Shown piece after piece: positions 13,350 through 24,700 of a stretch of 64,000 nt of DNA. The stretch's first letter is position 1. Every line of letters starts with the position of its first letter. The translations under genes and the position numbers were made by a program. A model generated the notes under the pieces. It was not told the origin of the DNA. It saw only the letters and a program-made list of their open reading frames with translations, and did no database searches. This DNA comes from Oreocharis arfaki (lineage: Eukaryota > Chordata > Aves > Passeriformes > Paramythiidae): assembly GCA_013398015.1 (NCBI GenBank), contig VZRR01004735.1, positions 63,547-127,546 on the forward strand. Reading direction: 5' to 3'.

Positions 13350-13550
13350 ACTGTGAGGATGGTGAGACACTGGCACAGGCTGCCCAGAGAAGTTGTGGAT
13401 GCCCCATCCCTGTCACTATTCAAGGCTTGGCTGGATGGGGCATGGAACAACCTGGACGAGTAGAAGGTGTCCCTGCTCATGGCAGGGGGGCTGGAATTAG
13501 ATGATCTTTAAGGTCCCTTCCAACCCAAGCCATTCTATGAGCCTATGATT
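13350..13550 (+). mobile_element. CR1 LINE 3' fragment, + strand
   Basis: A 3'-terminal piece of a CR1 non-LTR retroposon. It shows the hallmark order: GGCACAGGCTGCCCAGAGAA near 13372, then a GGATGGGGCATGGAACAACC-type block, then CCTTCCAACCC and a degenerate ATTCTATGA tail at the 3' end. It is strongly 5'-truncated, as most avian CR1 copies are, and has no intact frame. Confidence 0.88.
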
Positions 13551-14932
13551 TTAAAACTGTAGTGCTGGAAGATTTGAAATTACAATTAATATTTCTGTTT
13601 ATAACAGGATGTCATTGGTTTTACAAAGAAGGTACATACCATTACCTTCACCTTGTCTTTTGAAAATTAGAGATGAATGGCAACCCATGCTGCTCAAGGC
13701 CATGAAGAACAAGTCTATGACAGCCAGATCGACATCCTGTTGCTTTAATTTCTAGTTCCCTTTAAATAATTCTCAAACCTAATATAATTCCCATCCATTA
13801 TAATTAATATAATTAGTCATATATAATTGATGCCTAATACGCTGTTGCGGTTTGTGAATACCAAATAAGCTGGGGTTGGCTGCACAGTCTGTATTCAAAT
13901 GCATCTGTTTAGAACAGTGCTAGCAGCACCAAAGCCAATAGCAACAGCTTTACAGCTATGTGAATGCATGTTGTGCAGTTCCATCTATGGAGGGGAAGGT
14001 GAGACACACTGCACTCTCCATGCATTGATTTTAAAACCAAGCTGATAAAATTAGCACCATGTGCTGACCAGAAAATCACTAGAATATTCAATCAGGTAGC
14101 ACAAAGCTGCACTTCCTGTTGTGTGTTTTGAGAAAGGATGTTACAGGAGTGTATCTGCCTGCACCCTGTAGCCCACAGTGCTCAGCTTTACAAGGATTTC
14201 TGGCCCCAAATCCTTCAGAGAACATTGCTTTCAGTTCCCAACAGCAAGTTCTCAATGGTAATGGCTGTAAATCATTGCTTGTAGAGGCAGATGATAATCA
14301 TCCTTGTGTAATTTGGAAATCGGTGGGGTAACTTGTCCTATGATTTTTACAACTTTGCATTAAAGCAGGACATTGACAGTACCTCTAAAACTCACAGGAA
14401 GGCACACCTAGAAGGCTGACAGAAAATCACCATCAGGAGAGAGGTGGAGACTACTTTGTCCTGTCTCAAAATAAACAGTTCACCACTCCGGCTTTACAGC
14501 TTGTCTTCATATACTGAAACAAGCCTGCAAACCATGGCCGATATAATTTCGAGTCATTAATTAGTTGCTGCACAGTCCTTTATGAATGCGCTAGCAAAGC
14601 CCTCTGAGCTTCACTGAGATCAAAAGCCTGCTTGAGCACATGGCTCCCCTCCCCCTGGGCAGGCAGGCTTCCTGAAAGAGAGCGATTAAGTGACAAATTA
14701 CTCTTTGGCGGTACAAGTGCTGTGTCTGCTGGGCTGCTCTGGTTGGATCCGATCCTTTCACCCTTACATCAGTGGTCCCAGTGAAGCCACTGGGTTGGGC
14801 TTCTGCCTTTGAGCCTACGCAGTAGGGTGGAGCTATGAATTTATGTCTGTGGCCAAACGTGCGGGCAGCTACTTGGGCGCTGTTCTCAGCTCAGGTCCTA
14901 GCCGAGGAGGGTAGAAATGGGGTGCAAAGTGC
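13551..14932. other. Intergenic, AT-rich
   Basis: No gene was seen. 13770-13840 is an AT-rich block with repeated TATAATTAATATAATTA-type motifs. 14530-14700 is mixed-composition unique sequence. Confidence 0.55.
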
Positions 14933-15082
14933 AATCATAAAATAGTTTGGGTTGGAAAGGACCTGTAAAGGTTATCTAGACCAATGCTCCTGCAATGAGC
15001 AGGGATGTCTTCAACTAGATGAGGTAATTCAGCCCCCCATCCAACCTGACAATGCTTTTAAGGATGGGGCATCCACCACACT
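14933..15082 (-). mobile_element. CR1 LINE 3' fragment, - strand
   Basis: Reverse-complement CR1 tail. It opens with AATCATAAAATAGTTTGGGT and GGAAAGGACCT, continues through the CTCCTGCAATGAGCAGGGAT block and ends in GGATGGGGCATCCACCAC. It is the inverted counterpart of the copy 1.4 kb upstream. It is diverged and non-coding. Confidence 0.88.
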
Positions 15083-18000
15083 GTAATCAGGTATACATGG
15101 TTGAGTGAGGAAAACAGAATCTAAATATCATGTTCAGCTTGTGACCTTGGGCTTCTGGGCACATTTGTGGCTCTGATACAAAGAGAAATACTGCAGACTG
15201 AAACCCATTCCTAATTCCTACTTGGTTTTGCATTTTGTCACAGATACCTGCATATTTTTGCCTTGCCTCTAACCATATATAGTGATCATAATAACTATAC
15301 CTCATCCAAATACCAGAACTCTTGATTAGGCTTCTCAAGATGTCGTATTTAATTTTCCCACTGTCCCTAAACTGACAAACCTTTCTCTCATTGTCACCTC
15401 ATAGTCTTTTCTCAATTAAAGAGTAAGAAATGCGAGATAATAGTATTTGGGACTGTTTATCAGTTACTGTGCAGTGCCCCAAATGTGCCATGCTCAGTGA
15501 TAGCACAAAGCATGTGTTTGGTGCTATTTAAAAACTTGCAAGCCTTTTTCAGGCAAAAATGTCAATCTTAACACAGATACTAATCAGGTTGGTAGAAGAA
15601 TAATTAGGGCAGGCACAGCTGAGGTTACACAACAAATCAAAGTTATGACTAGAACTCAGAAGACATTACCATAAAAAAATCACTAACATAATCTTAAAAG
15701 AACCCCTTTACATTTGGACCAAGCAACTGCAGTTGGTTATTTCCTTCATAATTGTCTTGCAGTTTCTGTATATTTTTGCAGACAAAACCATGTCACCTCT
15801 GAAGAACTCTTTCTTTAGCAGGACGAGAAAACAGAGAAGTAGGACACATTTGAACTCAGATTTCCAGGTTCAGCCGCTCCTCTTGCTATTTTCAGCCCGT
15901 AAGCCTTTTCCCTGCTGTCATTTGGGGATGCATGTTCATGATTACAGGGACAGTGTTTGGTCTGCTTGGAGACAAACCTGCCTGTTGTGCTGCCATGCTA
16001 AAATGAAAGGCTGAATTCCACTTTGATGCCAAACAGCTTTATAATTTTTTTTACCTGGGAGTGTTGTATTTTTTCCATCTGACTTCAACAAGGAATTGAG
16101 TTGTGAACATTAACAGTGCCAACATTTGCATTCTTCTCTCAGGTAGAATGTAAACAGCAGAGTGATGCTGTTTTGGCCAGGAAATGGGGCCAAGCTTTTC
16201 CAGGTCTGCCGATCTTCATAATGAAAAGGTTATGTGAATGTGTAAGTAAATTGTCCTTTCCATTAACACAGCCCTACTCTCCATCTGGAAATATTCATGC
16301 TTCTGGAAAAACAGGAGATGATTTCTTAGAAATGCTGAAATGACCAAACTTGTAACTCCTTTCCTGAACATCAATCATTTCCTATTACGACAGGAACAAG
16401 GGATGGTGCATTAACAAGCTGAAAGTACACACTGAATCTGATACACTGTGAAGGTATTATCAGACAAGTATCTTTTTTTTAAAAGAAGTACATCTTCCAT
16501 CAGTTTAGAGCAAATGAAACCCACAGGAAAACTCCACTTATTTTTTGTATGTTACATCCTTGTGTCATAACGCCATGCAAATATGGATCTCCAGATGCTG
16601 CATAAAATTGACATTCCATTGCTTTGCATCTTCCACTTTTTTTGATAAAATCACATAACAAGGTGCGCTTCTGATCTGTAGTTCTGGTTTGTAATTCCAC
16701 TGATAGGTCAGTCACACAGCACAGACTGAACTGACTTTCCAAGAGCAGCACATCGTTCACAGGAAATTAGTGCAGCTTTAACAGCAAAAGCATTGCTTTT
16801 CATGAAGAAACATGGACACAGTGCAGTCCATATTTTGCAATAAAATACATTAACAATGCTGTTTGGCTTCCTTCTCATGTGACCTTGTATGTCAGTGAGT
16901 AATTCACTTGAGCAATATAAAGATATCACTACAAAATGCAAGCACAATAATACTCACAGTCACAGATAAAAACAAGAGATGCAGGATGCTAGCAGGGTAC
17001 TAATTAGTTTGGCTCTGCTATCTCAGATAATCCCAAGCCAATTCCAAACCTGTTTCCCTTTTATCTTTTATGCGTGCTACCTTTTCTGATGTTATTGCAG
17101 TTTAAAAGAATTCAATGTTTAGGTTATCATGGTTTGGATAAATGCCTAGTTATGTATTATTGACTAATGATGTATTAATCAATTTTATTATAAGCACTGT
17201 CCTCCACTTGGCCAATTTACACTAGCAGCTATAAATGATGAAGAACCAGAATTCTGCTTTCATTTACAGTGGCAAGAAAGAGATTCTGTCAATAAGGATG
17301 AAGATACTTTATGTCCCTAGACAAGGGAAAATAAGGTTATTATTTGGTTTATGAAAATATGAAATGTTTCAAATTAAATATTTAAGTCACGAGTCACTTC
17401 TGTGCTTTACAACGCTGAGTTACAGTTGTCATAGAAAGCATATAAAGCCACTTGGCAAGTGCAGGTGGATGTAGAAGGGCAGTTAAAAGGTAGAAAGGCT
17501 GATAGAGTAAGAAAGTCCAACTCAAAAAATAGGTTAGTCATCTTTGGTTTGCTATGGATGTGTCACCACATAATAATCATTGTAGTCATTAGCAGTTCAT
17601 GCTCAACCTACGCTTTTAGTTTCATTTGTGTTTTTAAAAATCTCAAATTAAATTCTTTAATTTATTTCCCACTGACCTAAATATTTATGTAATATTTACA
17701 ACTGATCTTACTATAACCTATTATGTTAGAAACAGGCACCATTAAGAAAATCTCTGTGTGTAAGAGGCTTTCTATAGACGGTGTTTAAAAACTTTACTAG
17801 GAGAAGAAAATTAATAATATTGTTTTTCAGGACAGGTATTGATTTTACGCTGTATTTTAATGCAGCTAAATCTTTCAGAACCTAGTTTTGTTTAGGAATT
17901 TTTAGCAATAGCATAACATTCTGTTAAGATTCTCTATCTCCTGTACTGTAAATTAGTGCTAAAATAAATTGCGTTAGATTCAGGCTTTTTCAGAGCACCA

Positions 18001-18444
18001 TTATAGCTATGTAATACATCTTGACAAGGCCAGAAATGAATGGCTGAAAATTACAGAGATTTAATTTCAGTAGCTGTTTCCTGAGCCGTGTGATTCTGGT
18101 TAGCTCCCACCACCACCGAACAGCTCTCATCCCGAGACAAGTGCCATCTATCGGTAAAAGATTTATTTGAGTTGAGGGAGCCCCAGGTGACTAAAAATGG
18201 AACCAGCCTGCCACCTGCTGCTGAGCAGAATTATTTCAAGATTTGCTAGGCCTTGTACTGACCCAACAAAAAACACTCCTATGTGAGCTGGGTTTGACAA
18301 AAGCCTTGCCCATTCTGCAAGAGTGTGCTTTCCCCGTGGCTACTTCAAAAGTGTGAGGCAAGATTAAAATAATGGGATGTTCTGTGCCTTTGAAAATAGG
18401 CCCCAAAACCTAAGCAGCTGCCTTGTCTTCTCTGCCTGGCACGG
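15083..18444. other. Intergenic upstream of TBC1D7, AT-rich unique sequence
   Basis: No coding exon or recognisable transposon. Two unique blocks look more structured than their surroundings: 17090-17300 (several TTAAT/ATTAAT homeobox-like cores and a CTATAAATGATG motif) and 18080-18260 (E-box CACCTG and a MEF2/CArG-like CTAAAAATGG). Whether they are conserved cannot be judged from one sequence. Confidence 0.5.
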
Positions 18445-18918
18445 GGCCTCGAGGCTGCAGCTAGAGTGCTGTGCCCGGTTCTGGGACCCTCAATTCAAGA
18501 ATGATGCTGAGGTGCTGGAGCAGGTCCAGGGAAGGGCAAGGAAACTGGGGAAGGGTCTGGGGCACAAGTCCTATGAGGAGTGGCTGAGGGAGCTGGGGAT
18601 GTTTAGTCTGGAGAAAAAGAGGCTCAGGATGGGACCTTACTGCTCTCTACAACTGCCTGAAAGGAGGCTGTAGCCAGGTGGGGGTCAGCCTCCTCTCCAG
18701 AGTTTCAGGTTGGATATAAGGAAGAATTTCTTCAAAGAAAGGGTGTCTAAACATTGGAATGGGCTGCCCAGAAAGTGGTGGAGTCACTGTCCCTGGAGGT
18801 GTTTAAGGAATGAGTGGACGTGGCACTCTGGTCTAGTTGACAAGGTGGTGTTTGGTCAAAGGTTGGACTCGATAATCTCAAAGGTCTTTTCCAACGTAAT
18901 TGACTCTGTGATTCTGGT
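18445..18918 (+). mobile_element. CR1 LINE 3' fragment, + strand (longest copy in the window)
   Basis: About 470 bp of CR1 3' sequence. It includes the end of the ORF2-derived region (GAGGAGTGGCTGAGGGAGCT, then a GGAGAAAAAGAGGCTCAGGA-like block), the GGTTGGATATAAGGAAGAAT block, GAATGGGCTGCCCAGAAAGT and the TTTTCCAACG...GATTCTG tail. Open frames at 18377-18673 and 18710-19000 derive from it and are not host genes. It ends about 340 bp before the TBC1D7 CpG island. Confidence 0.92.
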
Positions 18919-19546
18919 TCTTCAAAACCTTGCTGCAGCTAACTCAGACACTCGATGGCCTCGTTCAAGTTTCTGCTCTTGGAAAGGGGCCACGAGCTGA
19001 AAACTCCGCTCCTGCTACAAGCAGCTGCCTGGTGCTTGCAATCGCACAGTGAGGGGCTGGCAAAGTCTCAAACATAAACATCAGTGACAACTACAAAAGA
19101 ACCCTAACCCCGAATCAAAATCACGCTACTAGTTTGATGCCCCACAGTTTCAGCAGCACAGGTGGATTTTCAAGGCTTTTAGCAGCGAGATGTAGGTCCT
19201 TTATCTGTCTTGAGGGGCGTGATATTTAGCATCCAGTACTTTGATCACATGCACCTGAGTAAATCTTGGTTTTGCGAAATGCACTTCGCTTCCCAAAGGT
19301 CTCTCTAACTAAGGCGTCCCGAGGGGTCACCGCAGATGGGGCAAAAGCGCCGAGCGCACGCATTACAGCAAACAACGCAGCGCAGCCCTCAGCGCAGCCC
19401 GCAGAGCCAGCTCTGAGGGACGGATGCCCTCTGAGGGGAGATGATTGAGCTGAGGGGGGACGGGGAGCACAGCCGGGGTGCGTGAGGGACCCCGTGATCC
19501 CGAGAAGCTGCAGTACATCCACAGGAGAAGCCGCGACCCCCGGCTG

Positions 19547-19556
19547 NNNNNNNNNN
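19547..19556. other. Assembly gap (10 N)
   Basis: Ten unknown bases interrupt the CpG island, flanked by GGCTG and CCGTG. Ten N is usually a placeholder of unknown true length. GC-rich promoter sequence is often lost in short-read avian assemblies. Confidence 0.99.
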
Positions 19557-19621
19557 CCGTGCCCAAATGTGCCCGTGTTTTCCTCTGGGAGTGTGACGGA
19601 GGTCGGGACTTGAGCCCCGAG
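19557..19621 (+). other. TBC1D7: Candidate 5' non-coding exon of TBC1D7 (3' part)
   Basis: Inside the CpG island, CCGAG|GTACGG at 19617-19627 is a good splice donor (exon end 19621). Joined to the acceptor at 21592-21593, it would give a short 5' UTR exon and a 2 kb first intron, the layout expected for this gene. The exon start is unknown and may lie in or before the N gap. Other donors in the island cannot be excluded. Confidence 0.3.
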
Positions 19622-21593
19622 GTACGGCCGGGTGGGGGGGACCCTCCGGCAGGGCCTGCGAGGGAAGGGTGCTCTGTCGGGGGGCAGAGTGCGGTGGCTC
19701 CGCACCCCGGGCCTGTGCGGCGCTGCTGCTGCTGCTGCTTCACCTGGCGTGACACTTAATGATACCACGGAAGCCGCTATTGAGGCCGAAAATGCATTGA
19801 TTGAACGAGTTAATTGCACTCTTCTGTACAGCACACTTCCAATGAGCTGGCTGAGGATTTGTTTCCCCCCTTTGTTTTTCCAGTTTATTGAGGATAGGTG
19901 TAAAGATTGGCACATTGGTCGTTTGTCTAACATGACAATACAAGTCATAAATTGTGAGGGAGGATATAAACTATCTTTCTCCTTTTACCACTGAGTAAAT
20001 AAAGTGTACTGCTGTTATAGTGCTACTTTAAAATTATTAAAATAGTTTTCCTGACTAGTAAGTCATGCTGTTATTATTTAAATTATGTTTAATATTCCTG
20101 TTTTGTGTCTCTCCTGTCAGCTTTCTGCAATTGGTATGGGCTAGATGTGGGTTTTTTTAAAATTATTTTTCTAAATAACACTAAATTCAGCTTTTCAAAA
20201 TTTGAAAATGTAAATGAAAATCTGAAAATTTTCAAAAATAGCTGGGTGTCTCTCACATCTTAAGTCTGCTTTTAGACATCACTGCAGTGTAAATAGTGAG
20301 CACTGTGATCACTGGACCCTTGAAGGCACCATAAATGGACATCACAGTTGTTTTCATAAGGATGATGCAGGACTGGAGTGTGTTGCGAGTAATACTTATT
20401 TCTTTTTTCTCTGGTTTTGAAATAATATTTGGCCTATCTCAGAAAGCACTAATTCAGTCGTGTCCTGGTTTGTATTTTGCTGTCTGGTCTTGGCCCTGAT
20501 CCTACACTGAAAAGCACTAAAACCAGGCATAATTTGGAACACAAATAGGCCTGCTGGATATACACATTTAAATGTGTGCACTCTTTATAGAATTGTGGCC
20601 TTTGTTTATATCCATAAGTGCTTTGCTCCTGAAGTATTCTTTGCTCCTATGGTTCTGCAAGGAAAAGAAGAATTTAACCGTAAAAGCTTCTCAGTGCGTC
20701 ATTCCTGGCTCTTTGCTGAAAATAAATTGTTTTTCTCCAAGTTCTGCTGCTGTCACTGGACATAAAAGTTAAGATTGTTCTTAGTCCTTTGAGTTAGGAA
20801 ACAGAACTTTCTCATGTTTGCAAGCCCGCAGAGAAGAGATTATTGATAGTTAGAGGGTTGAACTGAATGGAAATGTCATTTACAGTTGTTATGATTCACA
20901 GAGCACTCACTGGAATTTACCTTTGCTTCCACTACAGGGATGAGACATTTACTTGGTTTTAGTGCTGGAATAACAAGCTCAAGGCTGTGGCTGTTACAGC
21001 AGCTGGTAACAACATGAACATTTAGTTTGTGTCTGCAACTTAAGAAGAAACCTACATACCCAGCCTTATTCTTCCCAGTCACCCCTGTGCCACTGAGGCC
21101 AACACTGGCTTGTCCTTGCTTCTGATTACCTTGGCTGGTGAGTATGAAACCTAATAATTTTACTTACCTGGGTGACAGCTGTACTTGAGTAAGGTTTTTG
21201 TAGCCAAAATTTTGTCAGACTCGTAACTGTAGTATTTATATTGGTTTTGAAGTGCACAGTATGGCGTAAAAGACTTAAGTGTTTCTCCAGCAATTTTTAA
21301 AAAAAACTTTTTGAAAATTATCATAATTTACTATGTGAATAATTTTTAAAAAAATCCTTGTATTTTCTTTGTAAAGTTGGTATCTTTAGACCTTGTGTAG
21401 ATTAAATTACTTTTATAATTGTTTATGTTAGTATATGACAAAAAAAATGTTGGAAGATTTTAGTATTCTGTAGGGTTTATTAATACTTTAGAGATGTAGG
21501 CAGTAAACTTCTGTCAGTGTGCAAAATTACTTGACCTTAAAGCAACAGCAATGTATATCTGTAAGTCTTCAGAGGAATGAATTGTTTCTCCAG
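19622..21593 (+). other. TBC1D7: Probable TBC1D7 5' UTR intron
   Basis: AT-rich sequence between the CpG island and the first coding exon. It ends in TTGTTTCTCCAG at 21582-21593. No coding exon or transposon was seen. Overlapping short frames near 20572-20772 and 20876-21082 have no recognisable content. Confidence 0.45.
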
Positions 21594-21717
21594 AAGGAAT
21601 CAGTCATGGCTGACGACTCTCAGAGAAACTTCCGCTCAGTTTATTATGAAAAAGTGGGGTTTCGTGGAGTTGAAGAAAAGAAGTCGCTGGAAATTCTGTT
21701 AAAAGATGACCGTTTGG
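21594..21717 (+). CDS. TBC1D7: TBC1D7 coding exon 1 (start codon exon)
   Basis: Twelve bases of 5' UTR (21594-21605) then 112 coding bases from ATG 21606. It encodes the N-terminal 37 residues and the first base of Asp38. The acceptor is TCTCCAG at 21587-21593. The exon ends TTTGG with intron GCAAGT from 21718, a GC donor; the nearest GT (21722-21723) would put a stop codon into the joined frame. Confidence 0.95.
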
Positions 21718-24700
21718 GCAAGTTGATATCACTGTTTGCTCTGTTCCTTGGGGTCTAGGGGCTGGGGAGGGAGTAATAGAAAATGTTTACCTGCTGTGCT
21801 TAATACTAATTTAAGTTTTGCATCTTTTACCGATAATCTCTCAGTTAGTGCTAGCAGACCTTTCATTTTCAAAGATCTGGAAATCTGTTTGTTAGAACTA
21901 TTAAAGATTTGTCGGCTTGCTTGTTTATTTTTTCCCCCCCTTTTTTCATTCTCTTTGCCCAAGAAACGAAAAGCTTTTTAGGGAAGGCAGTTTTAATCTG
22001 AGAATGCATCATTTCATGCTGTCAGTTCCATCTAACTTCAAAGCAATGAAGATGTTATTGCTGTTGGTCCCTGAGGAGTGCCACATCTCTAGCAGAACAG
22101 GAAGATAAATGTTGTCCCTTTAAAAAAGACCTTAATTGTTTTGACAGCGACATGCTTTAGAAATGCCTGTAAAAATGGTACAGTTTCCTCCTAATGAAAC
22201 CTGAAGTAGTTTTACTCTAAGTCAGGCTAATGTATATATTTGTCAAAATTGCTGCACTTTATAGAGCACAGTCTATTCTCAATTTGAAGCAGTGAAAGCA
22301 TTTGTTGATAGTAAATGTTGAAAGTGGGGATTTCAGTCTGCAGCTAAAGTTTGTCATACTTAGCTGGATCAGAGATGCAAACCTGTTTATAATCATATTT
22401 AAATTTGTCCTGATTTTTTTTTCTTTTTATTTCTTAACAGATATTGAGAAGCTTTGCACATTTAGTCAAAGGTTTCCTCTTCCATCCATGTATCGTATAC
22501 TGGTGTGGAAAGTGCTTCTAGGTATGAAGTATAACATGGAATATAGAATGTAGGAAGGTGCATTTTTTTCTGTTTGGTTTGCGGGTCTTTTTTGTCTTTA
22601 AAGAAGTAATGACATGGTTTATCCCATACTACCTTGCCTACTGATACATATTTTGCCTACTTTTGTATCCACCTCAGATACACAATGGCAATTATAAAAC
22701 AATTTTTTGAGAACTTTGCTGAAATATGCCTAGGAGAGTGTCTTTCTGTATTTAACTTCATAATATTATCCAAGTAAATTTATGAAGTGGATTTGAAATG
22801 TAGATTATAAGAAGTCATTGATATCTGATAAGATATTCGGTTGTGTTCTTGAAATAACGGGCAATTAAGTTGAAGTAAAGTTGTGATGAATTTTAAACTG
22901 GGTGAAGCATGGAATGCATGTTTTTTCTAAAGACAGGCTCATGTTCTGCAGAATCTTGGTTTCTTACGGTTTTGGTTCTGGTTTTGAATTGTATTTGCCA
23001 CTGAAGAAGATACAAGGTTAAAGACAAGTTAATGGTATTCCCAGAAACTGTGAAAACCATAAATAGATTATATTTTCCTTGAAGTGCATTAGTCAGATGA
23101 CGAATTAAAAAGTACCAATGACTTTGTACTAACTGGTCAAGTGCATTGGTTGACTAGATGCAAGGTAATGTCCACTTGGAGACAGGAGGGGTTTTAAAAA
23201 AGTCTTAATTTTTAATTCATTTTTTTCTCACCTCCAATTTTTTACAGTTTGAAAGTTGTGGCTTCATATTCCAGATTATTTGGATTTGTAAGTCTTTTTT
23301 TGGCAAAGGTAGTAAATGAATGGTACACAAAAGGGGTAAGATCCAATTACAAAACCTGAAGTTCTTGGCATTGAACTACAGAGTAATCCTACTTGATAAA
23401 AGCCTTTGCCATTAAAAAGAGTGTTGTACCCTGGGCAGTAGTGAAGTAGTCAGCATCCTTTAAAATATTAGTGGTGGGAGATGTAGCATAGGAGTTTTGG
23501 ACAAGTGACTCAGTACAGAATCCTTCAGCCAAAATTATAATAGCAAAATACAGTCTCTTTGCAAAATTTTGGAACACTGCAGGGCCAGAACTTGGGCTGT
23601 TTTAGATAAAGGATATGTGAATCATATGATAACACAAAAGACCTTCTGAGTCAACTGCATGGAAAATTATACTGGTTCTTAAAAGTATTTTGTATTTTAA
23701 ACCCGGAGTGATTCATTTCACAGCATGAAGTTGTCTCAGGGGATGTTTAGGTTGGATATCAGAATAAGGTTCTTCACTCAGAGGGTGGTTGAGCACGGGA
23801 ACAGGCTGCTCAGGGAAGTGGTCACGGCACCAAGCCTGACAGAGTTCAAGAAGTGTTTGGACAGTGCTCTCAGGCACATGGTGTGATTTTTTGGAGTGGT
23901 CCCGTGCAGGGCCAGGAGGGGGACTCAGTGGTCCTTGTGGGTCCTTTCCAGCTTGGGATATCCTATGATATCAAGTATTTGTACTGGCATTCTGTGACCT
24001 GCCTTGGGTGAACAGAGGTACAAGGGTTTTTCTTAGGCTGCATTTCAGTGTTGACAGTTGTTAAAAAAGCTGGTATTGAGAAGGACAGTGCAAAATATCC
24101 CTCCCTAAATGATTGGAACCACAGCCTAGTCTATTTCTGGTGGGAGGTGTTACATGTCCTCTAAGTAATGTTAATAATTTAAGAAAAGGAAGTCTGTCCA
24201 GTCAGCAAAACTATCTCAGACATGTACTGAGACTTGCTGATGTCCCAGGTGATGTGGTATGTCAGCAATGCCTCCGTTACCTTCCTGTTCGAGGATGACT
24301 CAGGATGGTTTCCAGGCACCCCTCTGTTATTTCAGCTTCTTTTTGCCTGCCTAAGGTTGTCTGTCCTCTGTGTTTGAGGAGAGCAGTTGGCAGTGTGTAC
24401 ATACAGTTATGATGTTGACTCACTTTTGGCATATCATGAAAAACGTCTTGCTCTGTCCCAGCTTTTGAAATGCAGACACGTTTGCAGCTGGAAGAGAAAA
24501 GATAATTTTCTGTGTGATGTGCTTGTTCCTAAACTCAGCCATTTTGTGGTTGAACACTTGGCAGGAATATTTTTTTCTTTGAATGGGAGGTAAAAGGAGC
24601 AGAACTGACTTTTGGAGAATACTTTGTTCTCATGGGTTTCTCCACTGGAAAAAATCCTGCTCCACTAGTGATAAGGAAGTGGCATTTTTTTTGCCTAGGT

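Larger units (their letters stand above)
19260..19790 (+). promoter_or_regulatory. TBC1D7: CpG island, probable TBC1D7 promoter
   Basis: A sharply bounded GC- and CpG-rich block in otherwise AT-rich DNA, 1.8 kb upstream of the exon carrying the TBC1D7 start codon. No TATA box was seen, as is common for housekeeping CpG-island promoters. It includes a (GCT)6 run at 19722-19739 and a 10-N gap. Open frames crossing it contain unknown residues and are compositional artefacts. TBC1D7 is the only gene starting nearby, so I assign the island to it. Confidence 0.7.

Noticed and set aside
18377..19000. Open frames around the CR1 copy
   Set aside because: They are the truncated end of the CR1 ORF2 region and its untranslated tail, not host genes.
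19226..19948. 240-codon - strand frame across the CpG island
   Set aside because: It runs through the N gap, contains unknown residues and has the Pro/Arg/Ala bias of CpG-island DNA.
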